Below are positions 1 to 8,654 of a stretch of DNA of 64,000 nucleotides, one piece after another. Made by a program: the position numbers and the translations under genes. The DNA is from Brevibacterium aurantiacum (GTDB lineage Bacteria; Actinomycetota; Actinomycetes; Actinomycetales; Brevibacteriaceae). The notes below the pieces were generated by a model. It had not been told where the DNA came from. It saw nothing but the letters and a program-made list of their open reading frames with translations, and searched no databases. The stretch covers positions 124,001-188,000 of the forward strand of contig NZ_VLTK01000003.1 in the NCBI RefSeq assembly GCF_007558825.1, given 5' to 3'. Position 1 is the first letter of the stretch. Every line of letters starts with the position of its first letter.

Positions 1-251
1 CACCCGGCACGCACCTCGTCGACATCAGAGATGCGGAGGAGGTCTCGGCAGGAATGGTTCCAGGCGCTCGGCACATACCGATGGACATCCTCTTGGACGA
101 TCCCGGACTGATCTCGGGGAACGGGAAAGTGGCTCTCTACTGCCGTTCGGGAGTGCGCTCTGCCCGGGCCTGCGCACAGCTGCGCGCGCAGGGTAGCGAG
201 GTCAGCTCTGTCTCCGGGGGATATCTCGCCTATCTGTCACTGCCGCACTGA
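1..251 (+). CDS. C-terminal rhodanese domain of a MoeZ/MoeB-type sulfurtransferase (5' end outside window)
   Basis: The reading frame is already open at base 3 and ends at the stop at 249-251, so only the last 82 residues are seen. They form a rhodanese fold: an LVDIRD start-of-domain motif, then the active-site loop CRSGVRS, whose cysteine would carry the persulfide, and a closing GGYLAY segment. In Actinobacteria this domain forms the C-terminus of MoeZ, which adenylates and then thiocarboxylates the C-terminal Gly-Gly of MoaD-like proteins. The moaD and moaA genes that follow on the other strand fit that role. The adenylating domain is not visible, so a stand-alone rhodanese cannot be excluded. 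Confidence 0.8.
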   Translation, partial: PGTHLVDIRDAEEVSAGMVPGARHIPMDILLDDPGLISGNGKVALYCRSGVRSARACAQLRAQGSEVSSVSGGYLAYLSLPH

Positions 252-298
252 CGAACTCAGCCGCGACCGACGGCCAGGCAAGCCGACCCAGCTTCGTC

Positions 299-544
299 TC
301 AGCCGCCTGCGAAAGGCGGGAGGACGTCGACGGTATCGCCCTCGCTCAGCGCGGCGTGAGGATCCGTGGCAGCGATCGCGTTGACCAGGAAGCTCGAACG
401 GGAGATGACCGTCCTCGCCTCGGCGGCGGCATCCTTCGTCAGGGTTGTGATCAGCCCGTCGATGGTGGCAGCCTCGGCGCTGCATTCTTTGGTTCCGAAG
501 GCCTCTCGCGCGGCTGCGAAGAAGCGGACTCTGATCTGGGGCAC
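299..544 (-). CDS. moaD: molybdopterin synthase small subunit MoaD
   Basis: An 81-residue ubiquitin-like protein starting with MPQIRVRFFAAAREAFG and ending in the diagnostic PPFAGG. The final Gly-Gly is thiocarboxylated and donates sulfur to precursor Z within the MoaE-MoaD complex. The start is a GTG directly after the moaA stop, with GGAGG four bases upstream inside moaA, so the two genes are translationally coupled. It faces the end of the rhodanese gene, which is probably the enzyme that sulfurates it. Length is normal for MoaD. Confidence 0.93.
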   Translation of the reverse strand: MPQIRVRFFAAAREAFGTKECSAEAATIDGLITTLTKDAAAEARTVISRSSFLVNAIAATDPHAALSEGDTVDVLPPFAGG

Positions 545-1633
545 TTATCCTCCGATGGCGCTCATAGGACGTTGGGGCTGTTCGAAGCTCTCGGAATCCA
601 TGCCGTGTCCGGCCAGCTTCTTCCAATGCGCACCCTTCCACAGGTTCGCGATCGCTTCATCGTCAGCACCGCCCCGCATGGCGGTGAGCAGATCCACCTC
701 CGTGTGTGAGAACAGGCAGGTGCGCACTCGTCCCTCTGCAGTCAGTCGGGTGCGGGTGCAATCGGCACAGAAGGGTCGGGTCACCGAGGCGATGATGCCG
801 ACGTCGCCGATGACGGTCTCCGGATCGTCCCTGCTCGCAACCAGGAACTTCTCCGCTGGAGCACCACCCCGCGGCGCAGAGTCGGGGGTGAGGACGAAAT
901 CGGGTTCGAGCAGGGCGAAGATGTCGGCGGCCGTGATCATTGTGCCGCGTTCCCAGGAATGTCCGGCGTCGAGAGGCATCTGTTCGATGAAGCGCAGCTT
1001 GAGCCCGCGATCGAGACACCAGCGCAGCAGCTGCGGAGCCTGATGGTCGTTGACGCCAGGCAGCAGCACGGCGTTGATCTTCACCGGATCCATTCCGGCA
1101 GCCTGGGCACCCTTGATCCCATCGAGCACCCTGTCCAGGAACGGGCGTCGAGTGATCGTCGCGAAGGTCTCGGGATCGACGGTGTCGAGTGAGACGTTGA
1201 TGCGGTCGAGGCCCGCGTCCCGCAGCTTCGCGGCACGCTTGTCGAGACCGATCGCATTCGTGGTCAGTGCGATATTGGGGCGGGGATCAAGTGCGGCGAC
1301 ACCGGCAATGATGTCGGTGACGTCTTTGCGGGTCAGCGGTTCGCCACCGGTGAACCGGACCTGGTCGACGCCGAACTTCTCGACGCCGATGCGGACGAAG
1401 CGGATGATCTCCTCGGCCGTCATCGCCGCATCGCGAGACATGAACTCCACACCCTCCTCGGGCATGCAGTAGCTGCAGCGCAGATTGCAGAAGTCGGTCA
1501 GCGAGATGCGCATATCGCGGGCACGTCGATCGAAGGTGTCCAGGAGCGAATCCTCCTGATGGGCCGTAAAAGTCTCGCCCGGGTCCACTGTCGGAGTCCT
1601 CAGAACGGGCGTGGGCAGGCTGATCTTGCGCAT
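545..1633 (-). CDS. moaA: GTP 3',8-cyclase MoaA (radical SAM, first step of molybdenum cofactor synthesis)
   Basis: A 362-residue radical SAM enzyme. The N-terminal cluster motif CNLRCSYC (CX3CX2C) binds the SAM-cleaving 4Fe-4S cluster. The C-terminal CADCTRTR...RTC motif (CX2CX13C) binds the substrate cluster. The protein ends in Gly-Gly, as active MoaA does. I chose ATG 1633 because AAGGAGG lies nine bases upstream; an open frame continues further upstream but has no ribosome site there. It is divergent from moeA across about 40 bases and its stop directly abuts the start of moaD. Confidence 0.95.
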   Translation of the reverse strand: MRKISLPTPVLRTPTVDPGETFTAHQEDSLLDTFDRRARDMRISLTDFCNLRCSYCMPEEGVEFMSRDAAMTAEEIIRFVRIGVEKFGVDQVRFTGGEPLTRKDVTDIIAGVAALDPRPNIALTTNAIGLDKRAAKLRDAGLDRINVSLDTVDPETFATITRRPFLDRVLDGIKGAQAAGMDPVKINAVLLPGVNDHQAPQLLRWCLDRGLKLRFIEQMPLDAGHSWERGTMITAADIFALLEPDFVLTPDSAPRGGAPAEKFLVASRDDPETVIGDVGIIASVTRPFCADCTRTRLTAEGRVRTCLFSHTEVDLLTAMRGGADDEAIANLWKGAHWKKLAGHGMDSESFEQPQRPMSAIGG

Positions 1634-1663
1634 TCTGCCATCCTCCTTGATCAACTTCTTCGT

Positions 1664-1669
1664 TATCAT
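1664..1669 (+). promoter_or_regulatory. -10 element for leaderless moeA
   Basis: TATCAT ends six bases before the moeA ATG at 1676, and no Shine-Dalgarno sequence lies between them. This spacing would put the transcription start on or next to the A of ATG. No convincing -35 box is visible at 17 bases. The call rests on the position, which recurs at many starts in this window. Confidence 0.5.
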
Positions 1670-1675
1670 CGTCCC

Positions 1676-2941
1676 ATGACTACCGCCATCATGCATCGTC
1701 GTCGTGTGCTCGACACGATCGGCCCGCTTCTCCACACGCAGACAAGGGCGATCGGCGAACTCCTCGACTCACCACGGCGCCTGAGCACCACCGTCAGCTC
1801 ACCGATCGATGTTCCGGGTTTCGACAACTCCAGCATGGACGGATATGCCGTGTCCGCCTCCACGCTTCGCAACGCGCAGCACAGCCACGACACAGACGCC
1901 GATGGCAGCGCACATACAGTCTACGGCCCCATCCCGGTACGCGGCAGGGTTGCGGCCGGAGCACGCGGCAGAGAGGTGGCGGCCGGAACAGCGGTCGAGA
2001 TCATGACCGGGGCACCGCTGCCTGCGGGCACCGACACAGTGATCAGGATCGAGGATACGCAACCGGGGAACTTTGAGTCCCCGGAGATCACCATCACCCT
2101 GCCGGCCACGGCTGCAGGCCCTCAGCCGGGTGACTTCGTGCGCTCTCGAGGCAGCGACGTTGCCGCTGGAGCCATCGTGCTCAGTGCCGGACTGATGCTC
2201 ACGCCGGCCCACCTCGGCGTCGCAGCAGCGTGCGGGATCACCGCGCTCGAGGTTCAGACCCTGCCTCGGGTGCTCATCGTGAGCACCGGGGATGAGATCA
2301 CCGCCGATGCCGCCGCCGGAATCCATGACGCAAACTCGATCACCCTGGGTGCCAGCCTCCGCCGCCTGGGAGTCGACGCGACCATCGTCACCGTGCCCGA
2401 CGATCCGCAGGCACTTCTCGACGCGGTGCGGGCATCCGAGTGCGACCTCGTCATCTCGACCGGCGGGATCTCGAAGGGTGCGCATGAGGTCGTCAAGCTC
2501 GCCGCCGACGTCGACGAAGCCTCGACCATGGTCTTCGAACCCATCGCGATGCAGCCGGGGGGACCGCAGGGATGCGGAACACTGGCCGGACTCGCATGGG
2601 TGGCGCTGCCCGGTAACCCGGTCAGCGCCCTGATCAGCTTCGAGATGTTCATCCGTCCCGCATTGTTGGGACTCGGCGTGGACGAAGACCCGCGTGAAAC
2701 CGAATACCACCATCTGCTCGGGGGGCTCGACGAAGCCCCGCCGAGCGGAAAGCTGCAGGTGCGGCGGGCCGTGATGACGGGTTCCGGCCTCGAGCTCATG
2801 GGTGGATCTCGCTCCCACCTGCTCCACAACTATGCCCAGAGCACGCATCTCGTCTTCATCCCACCGGCAGCTTCCGGCCCGCAGTCGATTGAGACCGACC
2901 GCCGCGCAGACGATAGGCTGAAGACGTGGAAGATCACATGA
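1676..2941 (+). CDS. moeA: molybdopterin molybdenumtransferase MoeA
   Basis: A 421-residue protein that inserts molybdate into adenylylated molybdopterin. Family features in order are the N-terminal P-G-F-D-N-S-S-M-D-G-Y-A motif near residue 45, the MTGAPLP motif, the MoCF-binding core with VSTGDE and STGGISKG, and the C-terminal PGNPVSA motif followed by the small domain IV. The start ATG 1676 is preceded by a -10 hexamer rather than a ribosome site; ATG 1691 is an alternative. It overlaps moaC by an ATGA junction and heads the operon moeA-moaC-moaE-mop. Confidence 0.93.
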   Translation: MTTAIMHRRRVLDTIGPLLHTQTRAIGELLDSPRRLSTTVSSPIDVPGFDNSSMDGYAVSASTLRNAQHSHDTDADGSAHTVYGPIPVRGRVAAGARGREVAAGTAVEIMTGAPLPAGTDTVIRIEDTQPGNFESPEITITLPATAAGPQPGDFVRSRGSDVAAGAIVLSAGLMLTPAHLGVAAACGITALEVQTLPRVLIVSTGDEITADAAAGIHDANSITLGASLRRLGVDATIVTVPDDPQALLDAVRASECDLVISTGGISKGAHEVVKLAADVDEASTMVFEPIAMQPGGPQGCGTLAGLAWVALPGNPVSALISFEMFIRPALLGLGVDEDPRETEYHHLLGGLDEAPPSGKLQVRRAVMTGSGLELMGGSRSHLLHNYAQSTHLVFIPPAASGPQSIETDRRADDRLKTWKIT

Positions 2942-3408
2942 CACTGACGCACATCGACGATTCCGGCGCCGCCCATATGGTCGACGTCGGAGACAAGGAC
3001 GTAACCAAACGTCGCGCCGTCGCCACCGCACTCATCACCACTCGAAGCGAGGTCATCGATATGATCGCCGAGGCGGGTCTGCCCAAGGGTGATGCCCTGC
3101 CGGTGGCCCGCATCGCAGCAGTCATGGGCGCCAAGCGCACCAGTGAGCTCATCCCGCTGTGTCACCCTCTGCCGCTGACCGGCATCGACGTCGACTTCGA
3201 ACTCCTCGATGACGCCGTCCGCATCAACGGCGCTGTCAAAACCGTATCGAAGACCGGTGTCGAGATGGAGGCGCTGACCGCTGTATCCATCGCCGCATTG
3301 ACCATCTTCGATATGATCAAGGCCGTCGACCACCAGGCGATCATCGGCGATATCAAAGTCATCGAGAAGTCGGGTGGACGCAGCGGCGACTGGAGCCGGG
3401 ACACATGA
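2938..3408 (+). CDS. moaC: cyclic pyranopterin monophosphate synthase MoaC
   Basis: A 156-residue protein that converts the MoaA product to precursor Z. It carries the family signatures KGDALPVARIA, the LIPLCHPL motif and GVEMEALTAVS, including the MxxK region near IFDMIKAVD. ATG 2938 overlaps the moeA stop as ATGA and has GGAAG five bases upstream. An in-frame GTG at 2926 is possible but less likely. Length is normal. Confidence 0.95.
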   Translation: MTLTHIDDSGAAHMVDVGDKDVTKRRAVATALITTRSEVIDMIAEAGLPKGDALPVARIAAVMGAKRTSELIPLCHPLPLTGIDVDFELLDDAVRINGAVKTVSKTGVEMEALTAVSIAALTIFDMIKAVDHQAIIGDIKVIEKSGGRSGDWSRDT

Positions 3409-3827
3409 GCGTCATCCACACCGACATCGTCGAGACTCCTATCAGCACCGACGCTCTCGAGACCGATGTCCTCAACGACACCTGCGGTGCTGTGGTCAGC
3501 TTCTCCGGTGTCATCCGAGACCACGACGAGGGGCGGGGCGTCCACAGGCTGTCCTACGAATCCCATCCGCTGGCAACGACCCAGATCGCCGAGGTGGCCG
3601 CTGAGATCTCGGCGAAGCACCCGGCCGTGCGCCTGTCCGTCGTCCATCGAGTCGGCGCACTCGAGATCGGAGACGTGGCCCTGGCCGCCGTCGTCGCCTC
3701 ACCACATCGCCATGATTCCTTCGCTGCCTGCTCGGAGCTCATCGACGAGGTCAAGGCGCGGGTCGCGATCTGGAAGCATCAGTTCTTCTCCGACGGTGAC
3801 GACGAATGGGTGGGAGCTCTCGAATGA
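3405..3827 (+). CDS. moaE: molybdopterin synthase catalytic subunit MoaE
   Basis: A 140-residue MoaE. It shows FSGVIRDHDEG near residue 26, the LSYESHP motif, the conserved HRVG followed by LEIGDVAL, and VASPHRHDSFAACSELID. The late KARVAIWKHQFF contains the conserved lysines of the MoaD-binding active site. It starts in an ATGA overlap with moaC and ends in an ATGA overlap with the next gene, so the operon is tightly coupled. It would partner the MoaD encoded at 299-544. Confidence 0.95.
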   Translation: MSVIHTDIVETPISTDALETDVLNDTCGAVVSFSGVIRDHDEGRGVHRLSYESHPLATTQIAEVAAEISAKHPAVRLSVVHRVGALEIGDVALAAVVASPHRHDSFAACSELIDEVKARVAIWKHQFFSDGDDEWVGALE

Positions 3828-4225
3828 CGGAACTGCGCATCAATGATGCGGCCCGGTTCCTCGGGGTCAGTGATGACACGATCCGCCGGTGGGTCAGCGA
3901 AGGAAGACTCACCCAGCACAAGGACGGATCCAATAGGGCAGTAGTCGAGGGGCGCGAACTCGTGGCCCTGGCCCAGTCGAGTTCTGCGGCACTCGATGAT
4001 CCGACCGGCGTCGTGAGTTCTGCCCGCAATCGGTTCGCCGGTCTCGTCACCGACGTGGTCATCGACGGGGTGATGGCGCAGGTCGGTCTCCAGTGCGGCC
4101 CTTTCCGCGTCGTATCCCTGATGTCAGCAGAGGCCTGCAGGCAGCTGCAACTCGAGCCGGGCAGTCTTGCCACCGCCTCGGTGAAGGCAACGATGGTCTC
4201 CATCGACACTGCGGCAACCGGCTGA
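3824..4225 (+). CDS. HTH plus Mop (TOBE) domain molybdate-binding protein
   Basis: A 133-residue two-domain protein. Residues about 2-30 form an excisionase/MerR-like helix-turn-helix (NDAARFLGVSDDTIRRWVSEGRL). Residues about 66-131 form a single Mop domain beginning SARNRFAGLV and ending ATMVSID, the fold that binds molybdate. It overlaps moaE as ATGA and precedes modA. It could be a molybdate-responsive regulator, a molybdate store, or the detached regulatory domain of the ModBC transporter, which lacks a TOBE domain of its own. The domain calls are firm; the role is inferred. Confidence 0.85.
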   Translation: MTELRINDAARFLGVSDDTIRRWVSEGRLTQHKDGSNRAVVEGRELVALAQSSSAALDDPTGVVSSARNRFAGLVTDVVIDGVMAQVGLQCGPFRVVSLMSAEACRQLQLEPGSLATASVKATMVSIDTAATG

Positions 4226-4298
4226 CGGATTCGCCCTATTTGTCGCAGATGCTGGGATGAATGTGCGTTCTATCCGCGAATGCGGGTTTAATGGACAG

Positions 4299-5051
4299 AT
4301 GAAGCATCTATCTGCAGCGTGCATCGTTGCCCTGCTCACGCTCACCGCGTGTTCGACCGGCTCAGGCTCGGATCCGGGGGAGAAGACAACTCTGACGGTC
4401 TTCGCCGCGGCATCATTGACCGAGGTCTTCGACGATGTCGCAGAGGAGTTCAACAAGACCGAGCCGAACGTCGAAGTGACGTTCTCCTTCGCGGGCTCCT
4501 CCGACCTCGTCTCACAGATCTCGGAAGGGGCTCCCGCTGACGTGATCGCCACCGCCGATGAGTCGACAATGAACACGCTCAACGGTGATGACCTGCTGGC
4601 CGGGGCGCCGCAGATCTTCGCCTCGAACACGCTGACCCTGGCGGTGCCGAAGGCAAACCCGGGCAACATCGCATCGTCGAATGACTTCACGGGCAAGGAC
4701 CTCGTCGTCTGCGCGCCCCAGGTCCCCTGCGGAGCCGCCACCGAAAAGTGGGCGCAGCGCAACGATGTCGCACTCGATCCCGTCAGCGAGGAGAATTCGG
4801 TCACCGATGTCCTGGGCAAGGTCAGTGCCGGCCAGGCCGACGCCGGTATCGTCTACGTCACCGATGTCGCCCGTGGGAACGGAGACGTCGAACAGGTCGC
4901 GCTCGACGGCGCGGACAAGGTCATCAACAAGTACCCGGCGGCGACGGTCGGATCGAGTGTGAACCAGGAAGCCGCCGATGAGTTTGTCTCGTTCCTGAAG
5001 TCTGACAAGGCGGTCGGGTTGTTCGACGCCGCCGGATTCTCGACCCCCTGA
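4299..5051 (+). CDS. modA: molybdate ABC transporter substrate-binding lipoprotein ModA
   Basis: A 250-residue lipoprotein. The signal peptide MKHLSAACIVALLTLTAC ends in a lipobox whose cysteine would be lipidated, which suits a Gram-positive binding protein. The mature part shows TVFAAASLTEVF, FSFAGSSDL, GAPADVIATAD and later GIVYVTD, all typical of ModA. ATG 4299 is chosen because the signal peptide begins there and TTTAAT sits six bases upstream, again a leaderless arrangement. The modBC gene follows. Confidence 0.93.
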   Translation: MKHLSAACIVALLTLTACSTGSGSDPGEKTTLTVFAAASLTEVFDDVAEEFNKTEPNVEVTFSFAGSSDLVSQISEGAPADVIATADESTMNTLNGDDLLAGAPQIFASNTLTLAVPKANPGNIASSNDFTGKDLVVCAPQVPCGAATEKWAQRNDVALDPVSEENSVTDVLGKVSAGQADAGIVYVTDVARGNGDVEQVALDGADKVINKYPAATVGSSVNQEAADEFVSFLKSDKAVGLFDAAGFSTP

Positions 5052-5080
5052 TATGACCGTTCTGACTGGGGCGTCCTGAT

Positions 5081-6781
5081 ATGACGAAAACACGCAGGAG
5101 ACGCGGCCACTCAACGGTGCCGCCGTGGCTCTGGATCCCCGCCGGTCTCGGCATCACCTTCCTCCTCGTCCCGATCATCGGGATGATCACACGAATCGAG
5201 CCCGGCCACCTCGGCGAGATCATTCTGGCGCCGGAATCTCAACTGGCTATGGGACTCTCACTGCTCACCTCCGTCATCGCAGCCCTGGTGAGCGTGAGCA
5301 TCGGCTTCCCCCTGGGCTACCTGCACGCGACACGCACCTTCCGCGGGCAGCGAGTCGTGCGCACGCTCATTCTGCTGCCACTCGTCCTGCCGCCGGTCGT
5401 CAGCGGTCTGGCACTCCTCTACACCTGGGGAAGAACAGCCTTCCTCGGGTCCCTGCTCACCGACATGGGACTGGGGTTGGCATATACAACGGCAGCCGTG
5501 GTGTTTGCGCAGATCTTCGTGTCACTTCCATTCATGGTCATGTCGGTCGAGACGGCGGTCGCCGCCCGCGGGCAGGACTTCGAACTCGCCGCAGCCGAGC
5601 TCGGCGCAACGCCCAACCGCGTGTTCTTCCATATCACGCTTCCGCTTCTGCGCCAAGGAATCATGACCGGCGCCATCCTCTGCTTCGCCCGAGCGCTGGG
5701 GGAGTTCGGGGCGACTCTGACATTTGCAGGCTCCCTCGCAGGAGTCACCCGAACGATGCCGCTGCAGATCTATCTGGTCCGCGAGTCCGACCCGCAGTCG
5801 GCAATCGCCTTGTCCCTGCTCCTCATCGTCGTCGCCTTGGTCATCATCGTCCTCGCCTATCGTTCTCCTCACGCACCGAAACTGCGCGCTCCGCGTTCGG
5901 CCGCGGCACCGGAGGCGGTCGAGGCTTCGACATTCCGTCCGGGTCCGTCATCGACGTTCTCGGGAGCACTCGCCCCCGAGTCGCACACCGAGCGGCCGCG
6001 GCCGGAGACCCCCGAGGTCCGTCTCAGCGCCCGGCTGCCTGAGCGCGGCATCAACGTCGATCTCACGATGCCGACCGGCTCGACGACGGCGATCATCGGT
6101 CGCAACGGAGCGGGAAAGTCCAGCCTCTTCCAGCTGATGATCGGCGCGATCTCTGCCGAATCCGGCTCCCTGCACGTCGGTGATGAGACCGTCTTCGACC
6201 TCGACGCGAACCGATGGCCGCCCGTTCACGCCAGAGGCATCGTCCACCTGGCGCAGAACCCGCACCTGTTCCCGCATCTGAACGTCATCGACAATGTGGC
6301 CTTCGGCCTCAGAGCCCACGGACAGCGCACTGCGGACGCACGGAGAATCGCCGGACGCATGCTCTCGAGCCTCGGCGTCGGTCACTGCGCGGACCGCAGA
6401 CCCGATGCCGTATCAGGGGGACAGGCAGCCCGAATCGCTCTGGCCCGAGCACTGGTCACCGACCCGAAGCTGCTGCTCCTCGACGAGCCCCTGTCGGCCC
6501 TGGACGTCGACGTCAGAGTCGAGACACGACTCGTGCTCGGCCAGGTGCTGTCAGGTCGAAGCGCCGTCATCATCACCCACGATGTCGACGACGTCACCGC
6601 CCTGGCGTCCACGCTGGTGCTCATCGACTCCGGAAGCGTTGCGTTCAGCGCACCTGTGGGAGAGGTCGGAGCCAGCCTGTCGGCGACTTCTCGCCAGTCG
6701 TCGAACATACCTGGACGTGACTTCCTCCACAGCTTTTGCGAGGGGGACACAGAAGGCATACTGTGCAGTAGATCACGCTAG
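5081..6781 (+). CDS. fused molybdate ABC transporter permease-ATPase ModBC
   Basis: A 566-residue fusion. Residues about 15-265 are a ModB-type permease with five or six membrane spans and the EAA loop ELAAAELGATPNRVF. A proline-rich linker follows at about 270-315. Residues about 320-545 are the ATPase, with Walker A GRNGAGKS, signature VSGGQAAR (usual form LSGGQ), Walker B LLLLDEP and the H-loop THD. The C-terminal TOBE domain normal in ModC is absent, and the protein ends with a short tail. The fusion is known in Actinobacteria. An 11-base direct repeat, CCTGATATGAC, at 5047 and 5075 brackets the junction with modA. Confidence 0.9.
   Translation: MTKTRRRRGHSTVPPWLWIPAGLGITFLLVPIIGMITRIEPGHLGEIILAPESQLAMGLSLLTSVIAALVSVSIGFPLGYLHATRTFRGQRVVRTLILLPLVLPPVVSGLALLYTWGRTAFLGSLLTDMGLGLAYTTAAVVFAQIFVSLPFMVMSVETAVAARGQDFELAAAELGATPNRVFFHITLPLLRQGIMTGAILCFARALGEFGATLTFAGSLAGVTRTMPLQIYLVRESDPQSAIALSLLLIVVALVIIVLAYRSPHAPKLRAPRSAAAPEAVEASTFRPGPSSTFSGALAPESHTERPRPETPEVRLSARLPERGINVDLTMPTGSTTAIIGRNGAGKSSLFQLMIGAISAESGSLHVGDETVFDLDANRWPPVHARGIVHLAQNPHLFPHLNVIDNVAFGLRAHGQRTADARRIAGRMLSSLGVGHCADRRPDAVSGGQAARIALARALVTDPKLLLLDEPLSALDVDVRVETRLVLGQVLSGRSAVIITHDVDDVTALASTLVLIDSGSVAFSAPVGEVGASLSATSRQSSNIPGRDFLHSFCEGDTEGILCSRSR
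6736..6764 (+). promoter_or_regulatory. predicted promoter of the acyl-CoA ligase gene
   Basis: TTGCGA (6736-6741) and TACTGT (6759-6764) are separated by 17 bases, inside the last codons of modBC. This would give a leader of about 45 bases carrying AAAGGAG before the GTG at 6815. The match to a sigma-70 type promoter is good; there is no experimental support. Confidence 0.5.
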
Positions 6782-6814
6782 CAACATCGAACCGGTACAA
6801 AGGAGCACAACGAC

Positions 6815-8509
6815 GTGGCAGAACTTTCCTATTCCTCAGGACCGTCGGACACACCACTGCTGGGAGAAACCATCCCCGCGCACATCAAGGCGACTGCAGC
6901 TGCTCACGCGAATGGTCTGGCGCTCGTCGACCGCTATTCAGACCGTCGGTGGACCTATGCCGAATTCGACCGGGATACGGATGCCCTGGCCATCGGGCTG
7001 CTCGAACGTGGAATCAAGAAGGGTGATCGGGTCGGCATCTGGGCGCAGAACGTCGCCGAATGGGCACAGATCCAGTACGCTACCGCGAAGGTCGGCGCAA
7101 TCCTCGTCAACGTCAACCCCTCATACCGCAGCCACGAGCTCGAATACGTCGTCAAGCAGTCGGGCATGAGCATGCTCGTCTCCCAGATCACCGCCCCGCC
7201 CCACTCGGATTTCCATGCGATCGCGACCGAGGTGGCGGCAAAGGTGCCGGGACTCGAACTCGTCTTTCTCGATACGCTCCCGTCCGAGCTCATCGGCGAT
7301 GCGCTCATCGGCGAACGTCAGTCCTTTGCCCGACTGATCGGCAGCGGTCGCAGCCTCCTCGACGATGAGAGCGCCAAGTATTCGGTCCGCCTGCAGAAGC
7401 TCATGGACGAGCTCGCGATGGACGACCCGATCAACATCCAGTACACCTCCGGCACGACAGGCTTCCCCAAAGGGGTGACGCTGAGCCATCACAACATACT
7501 CAACAACGGGTTCTTCATCGGAGAGATGCTGGGCTACTCCTCGAAGGACTCCGTCGTCCTGCCGGTCCCGTACTACCACTGCTTCGGGATGGTCATCGGA
7601 AACCTCGCGGCTCTCAGCCACGGCGCTGCCATCATCCTGCCCTCTCCCGGATTCAACCCCGTGGCGAGTCTGAGCGCAGTCTCCGAGGAGAAGGCGACCT
7701 CGCTCTACGGTGTGCCCACGATGTTCATCGCCGAACTCGAGCATCCTGACTTCTCGAGCTACGACCTCAGCTCGCTGCGCACCGGCGTCATGGCCGGCTC
7801 ACCCTGCCCGGTCGAGATCATGAAACGTGTCATCACCGACATGAACATGGAAGAGGTCGCCATCTGCTACGGCATGACGGAGACCTCGCCGGTGTCCATG
7901 ATGACCCGCGTCGATGACACCCTCGAGGCCCGCACTCAGACCGTCGGCCGTGTCATGCCCCATCTCGAGATCAAGATCGCCGACCCGGTCACAGGTCAGG
8001 CCGTCCCCCGCGGACAGAAGGGAGAACTGTGCACCCGCGGATACGCTGTCATGCTCGGGTACTGGGAGAACCCGGAGAAGACCGCCGAGGCGATCGATGA
8101 GTCCCGTTGGATCCATACAGGCGACCTCGGCATCATGGACGATAACGGCTACGTCGACATCTCCGGGCGGATCAAGGACATGGTCATCCGCGGCGGAGAG
8201 AACGTCTATCCCCGTGAGGTCGAGGAGTTCCTCTACCACCACCCCTCGATCAGAGACGTCCAGGTCGTCGGGATCCCCGATGAGAAGTACGGCGAGGAGC
8301 TCATGGCCTGGGTGATCCTCAAGGACGGCGTCGAGAACTTGGACGCCGAGGCGGTCCGCGAGTTCTGCTCAGGCAAGCTCGCTCACTTCAAGATCCCGCG
8401 CTACGTCGAGGTTCGGGAGTCTTTCCCGATGACGGTCTCGGGCAAGATCCGCAAGATCGAGTTGCGCGAGGAAGGCGAGAAGATCGTCCACAGCACGATC
8501 GCAGGCTGA
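6815..8509 (+). CDS. AMP-forming acyl-CoA synthetase (FadD-like)
   Basis: A 564-residue member of the ANL adenylating family. It has the P-loop-like A3 motif [12 protein letters not shown], the A5 motif YGMTETSP, the A7 motif HTGDLG, the hinge motif [16 protein letters not shown], and the catalytic lysine in the last motif SGKIRK. It would activate a carboxylic acid, probably a medium- or long-chain fatty acid, to its CoA thioester. The start is GTG 6815 with AAAGGAG eleven bases upstream. The chain-length specificity cannot be read from sequence. It stands alone between modBC and gluA. Confidence 0.88.
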   Translation: MAELSYSSGPSDTPLLGETIPAHIKATAAAHANGLALVDRYSDRRWTYAEFDRDTDALAIGLLERGIKKGDRVGIWAQNVAEWAQIQYATAKVGAILVNVNPSYRSHELEYVVKQSGMSMLVSQITAPPHSDFHAIATEVAAKVPGLELVFLDTLPSELIGDALIGERQSFARLIGSGRSLLDDESAKYSVRLQKLMDELAMDDPINIQYTSGTTGFPKGVTLSHHNILNNGFFIGEMLGYSSKDSVVLPVPYYHCFGMVIGNLAALSHGAAIILPSPGFNPVASLSAVSEEKATSLYGVPTMFIAELEHPDFSSYDLSSLRTGVMAGSPCPVEIMKRVITDMNMEEVAICYGMTETSPVSMMTRVDDTLEARTQTVGRVMPHLEIKIADPVTGQAVPRGQKGELCTRGYAVMLGYWENPEKTAEAIDESRWIHTGDLGIMDDNGYVDISGRIKDMVIRGGENVYPREVEEFLYHHPSIRDVQVVGIPDEKYGEELMAWVILKDGVENLDAEAVREFCSGKLAHFKIPRYVEVRESFPMTVSGKIRKIELREEGEKIVHSTIAG

Positions 8510-8554
8510 GCGCGATTCGCCCTTTCGCGGACGGCGGGAGGGCCGCAGAAGAGA

Positions 8555-8594
8555 CTGCAGCCGGCTCCTGACCCAGGTCACAAGTCGGTTGCAG
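8555..8594. repeat. nested dyad between the acyl-CoA ligase gene and gluA
   Basis: An outer inverted repeat, CTGCAGCCG (8555-8563) with CGGTTGCAG (8586-8594), encloses a second perfect dyad, TGACC-CA-GGTCA (8569-8580). It could fold as an RNA hairpin ending the upstream transcript, or the inner dyad could be an operator for gluABCD. There is no T-run after it. Confidence 0.4.
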
Positions 8595-8654
8595 TTCATC
8601 CGGCAAGACTTCACGTTTTTCATGTGAGAACTTTATTCACTAAGATCAACTCTC

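Noticed and set aside
1634-1675. Molybdenum cofactor riboswitch before moaA or moeA
   Set aside because: Only 42 bases separate the divergent starts, too short for the known Moco RNA motif.
1799-3031. Open frame of about 410 codons antisense to moeA and moaC
   Set aside because: Its translation is Arg/Gly-rich without domains; moeA and moaC are unambiguous on the plus strand.
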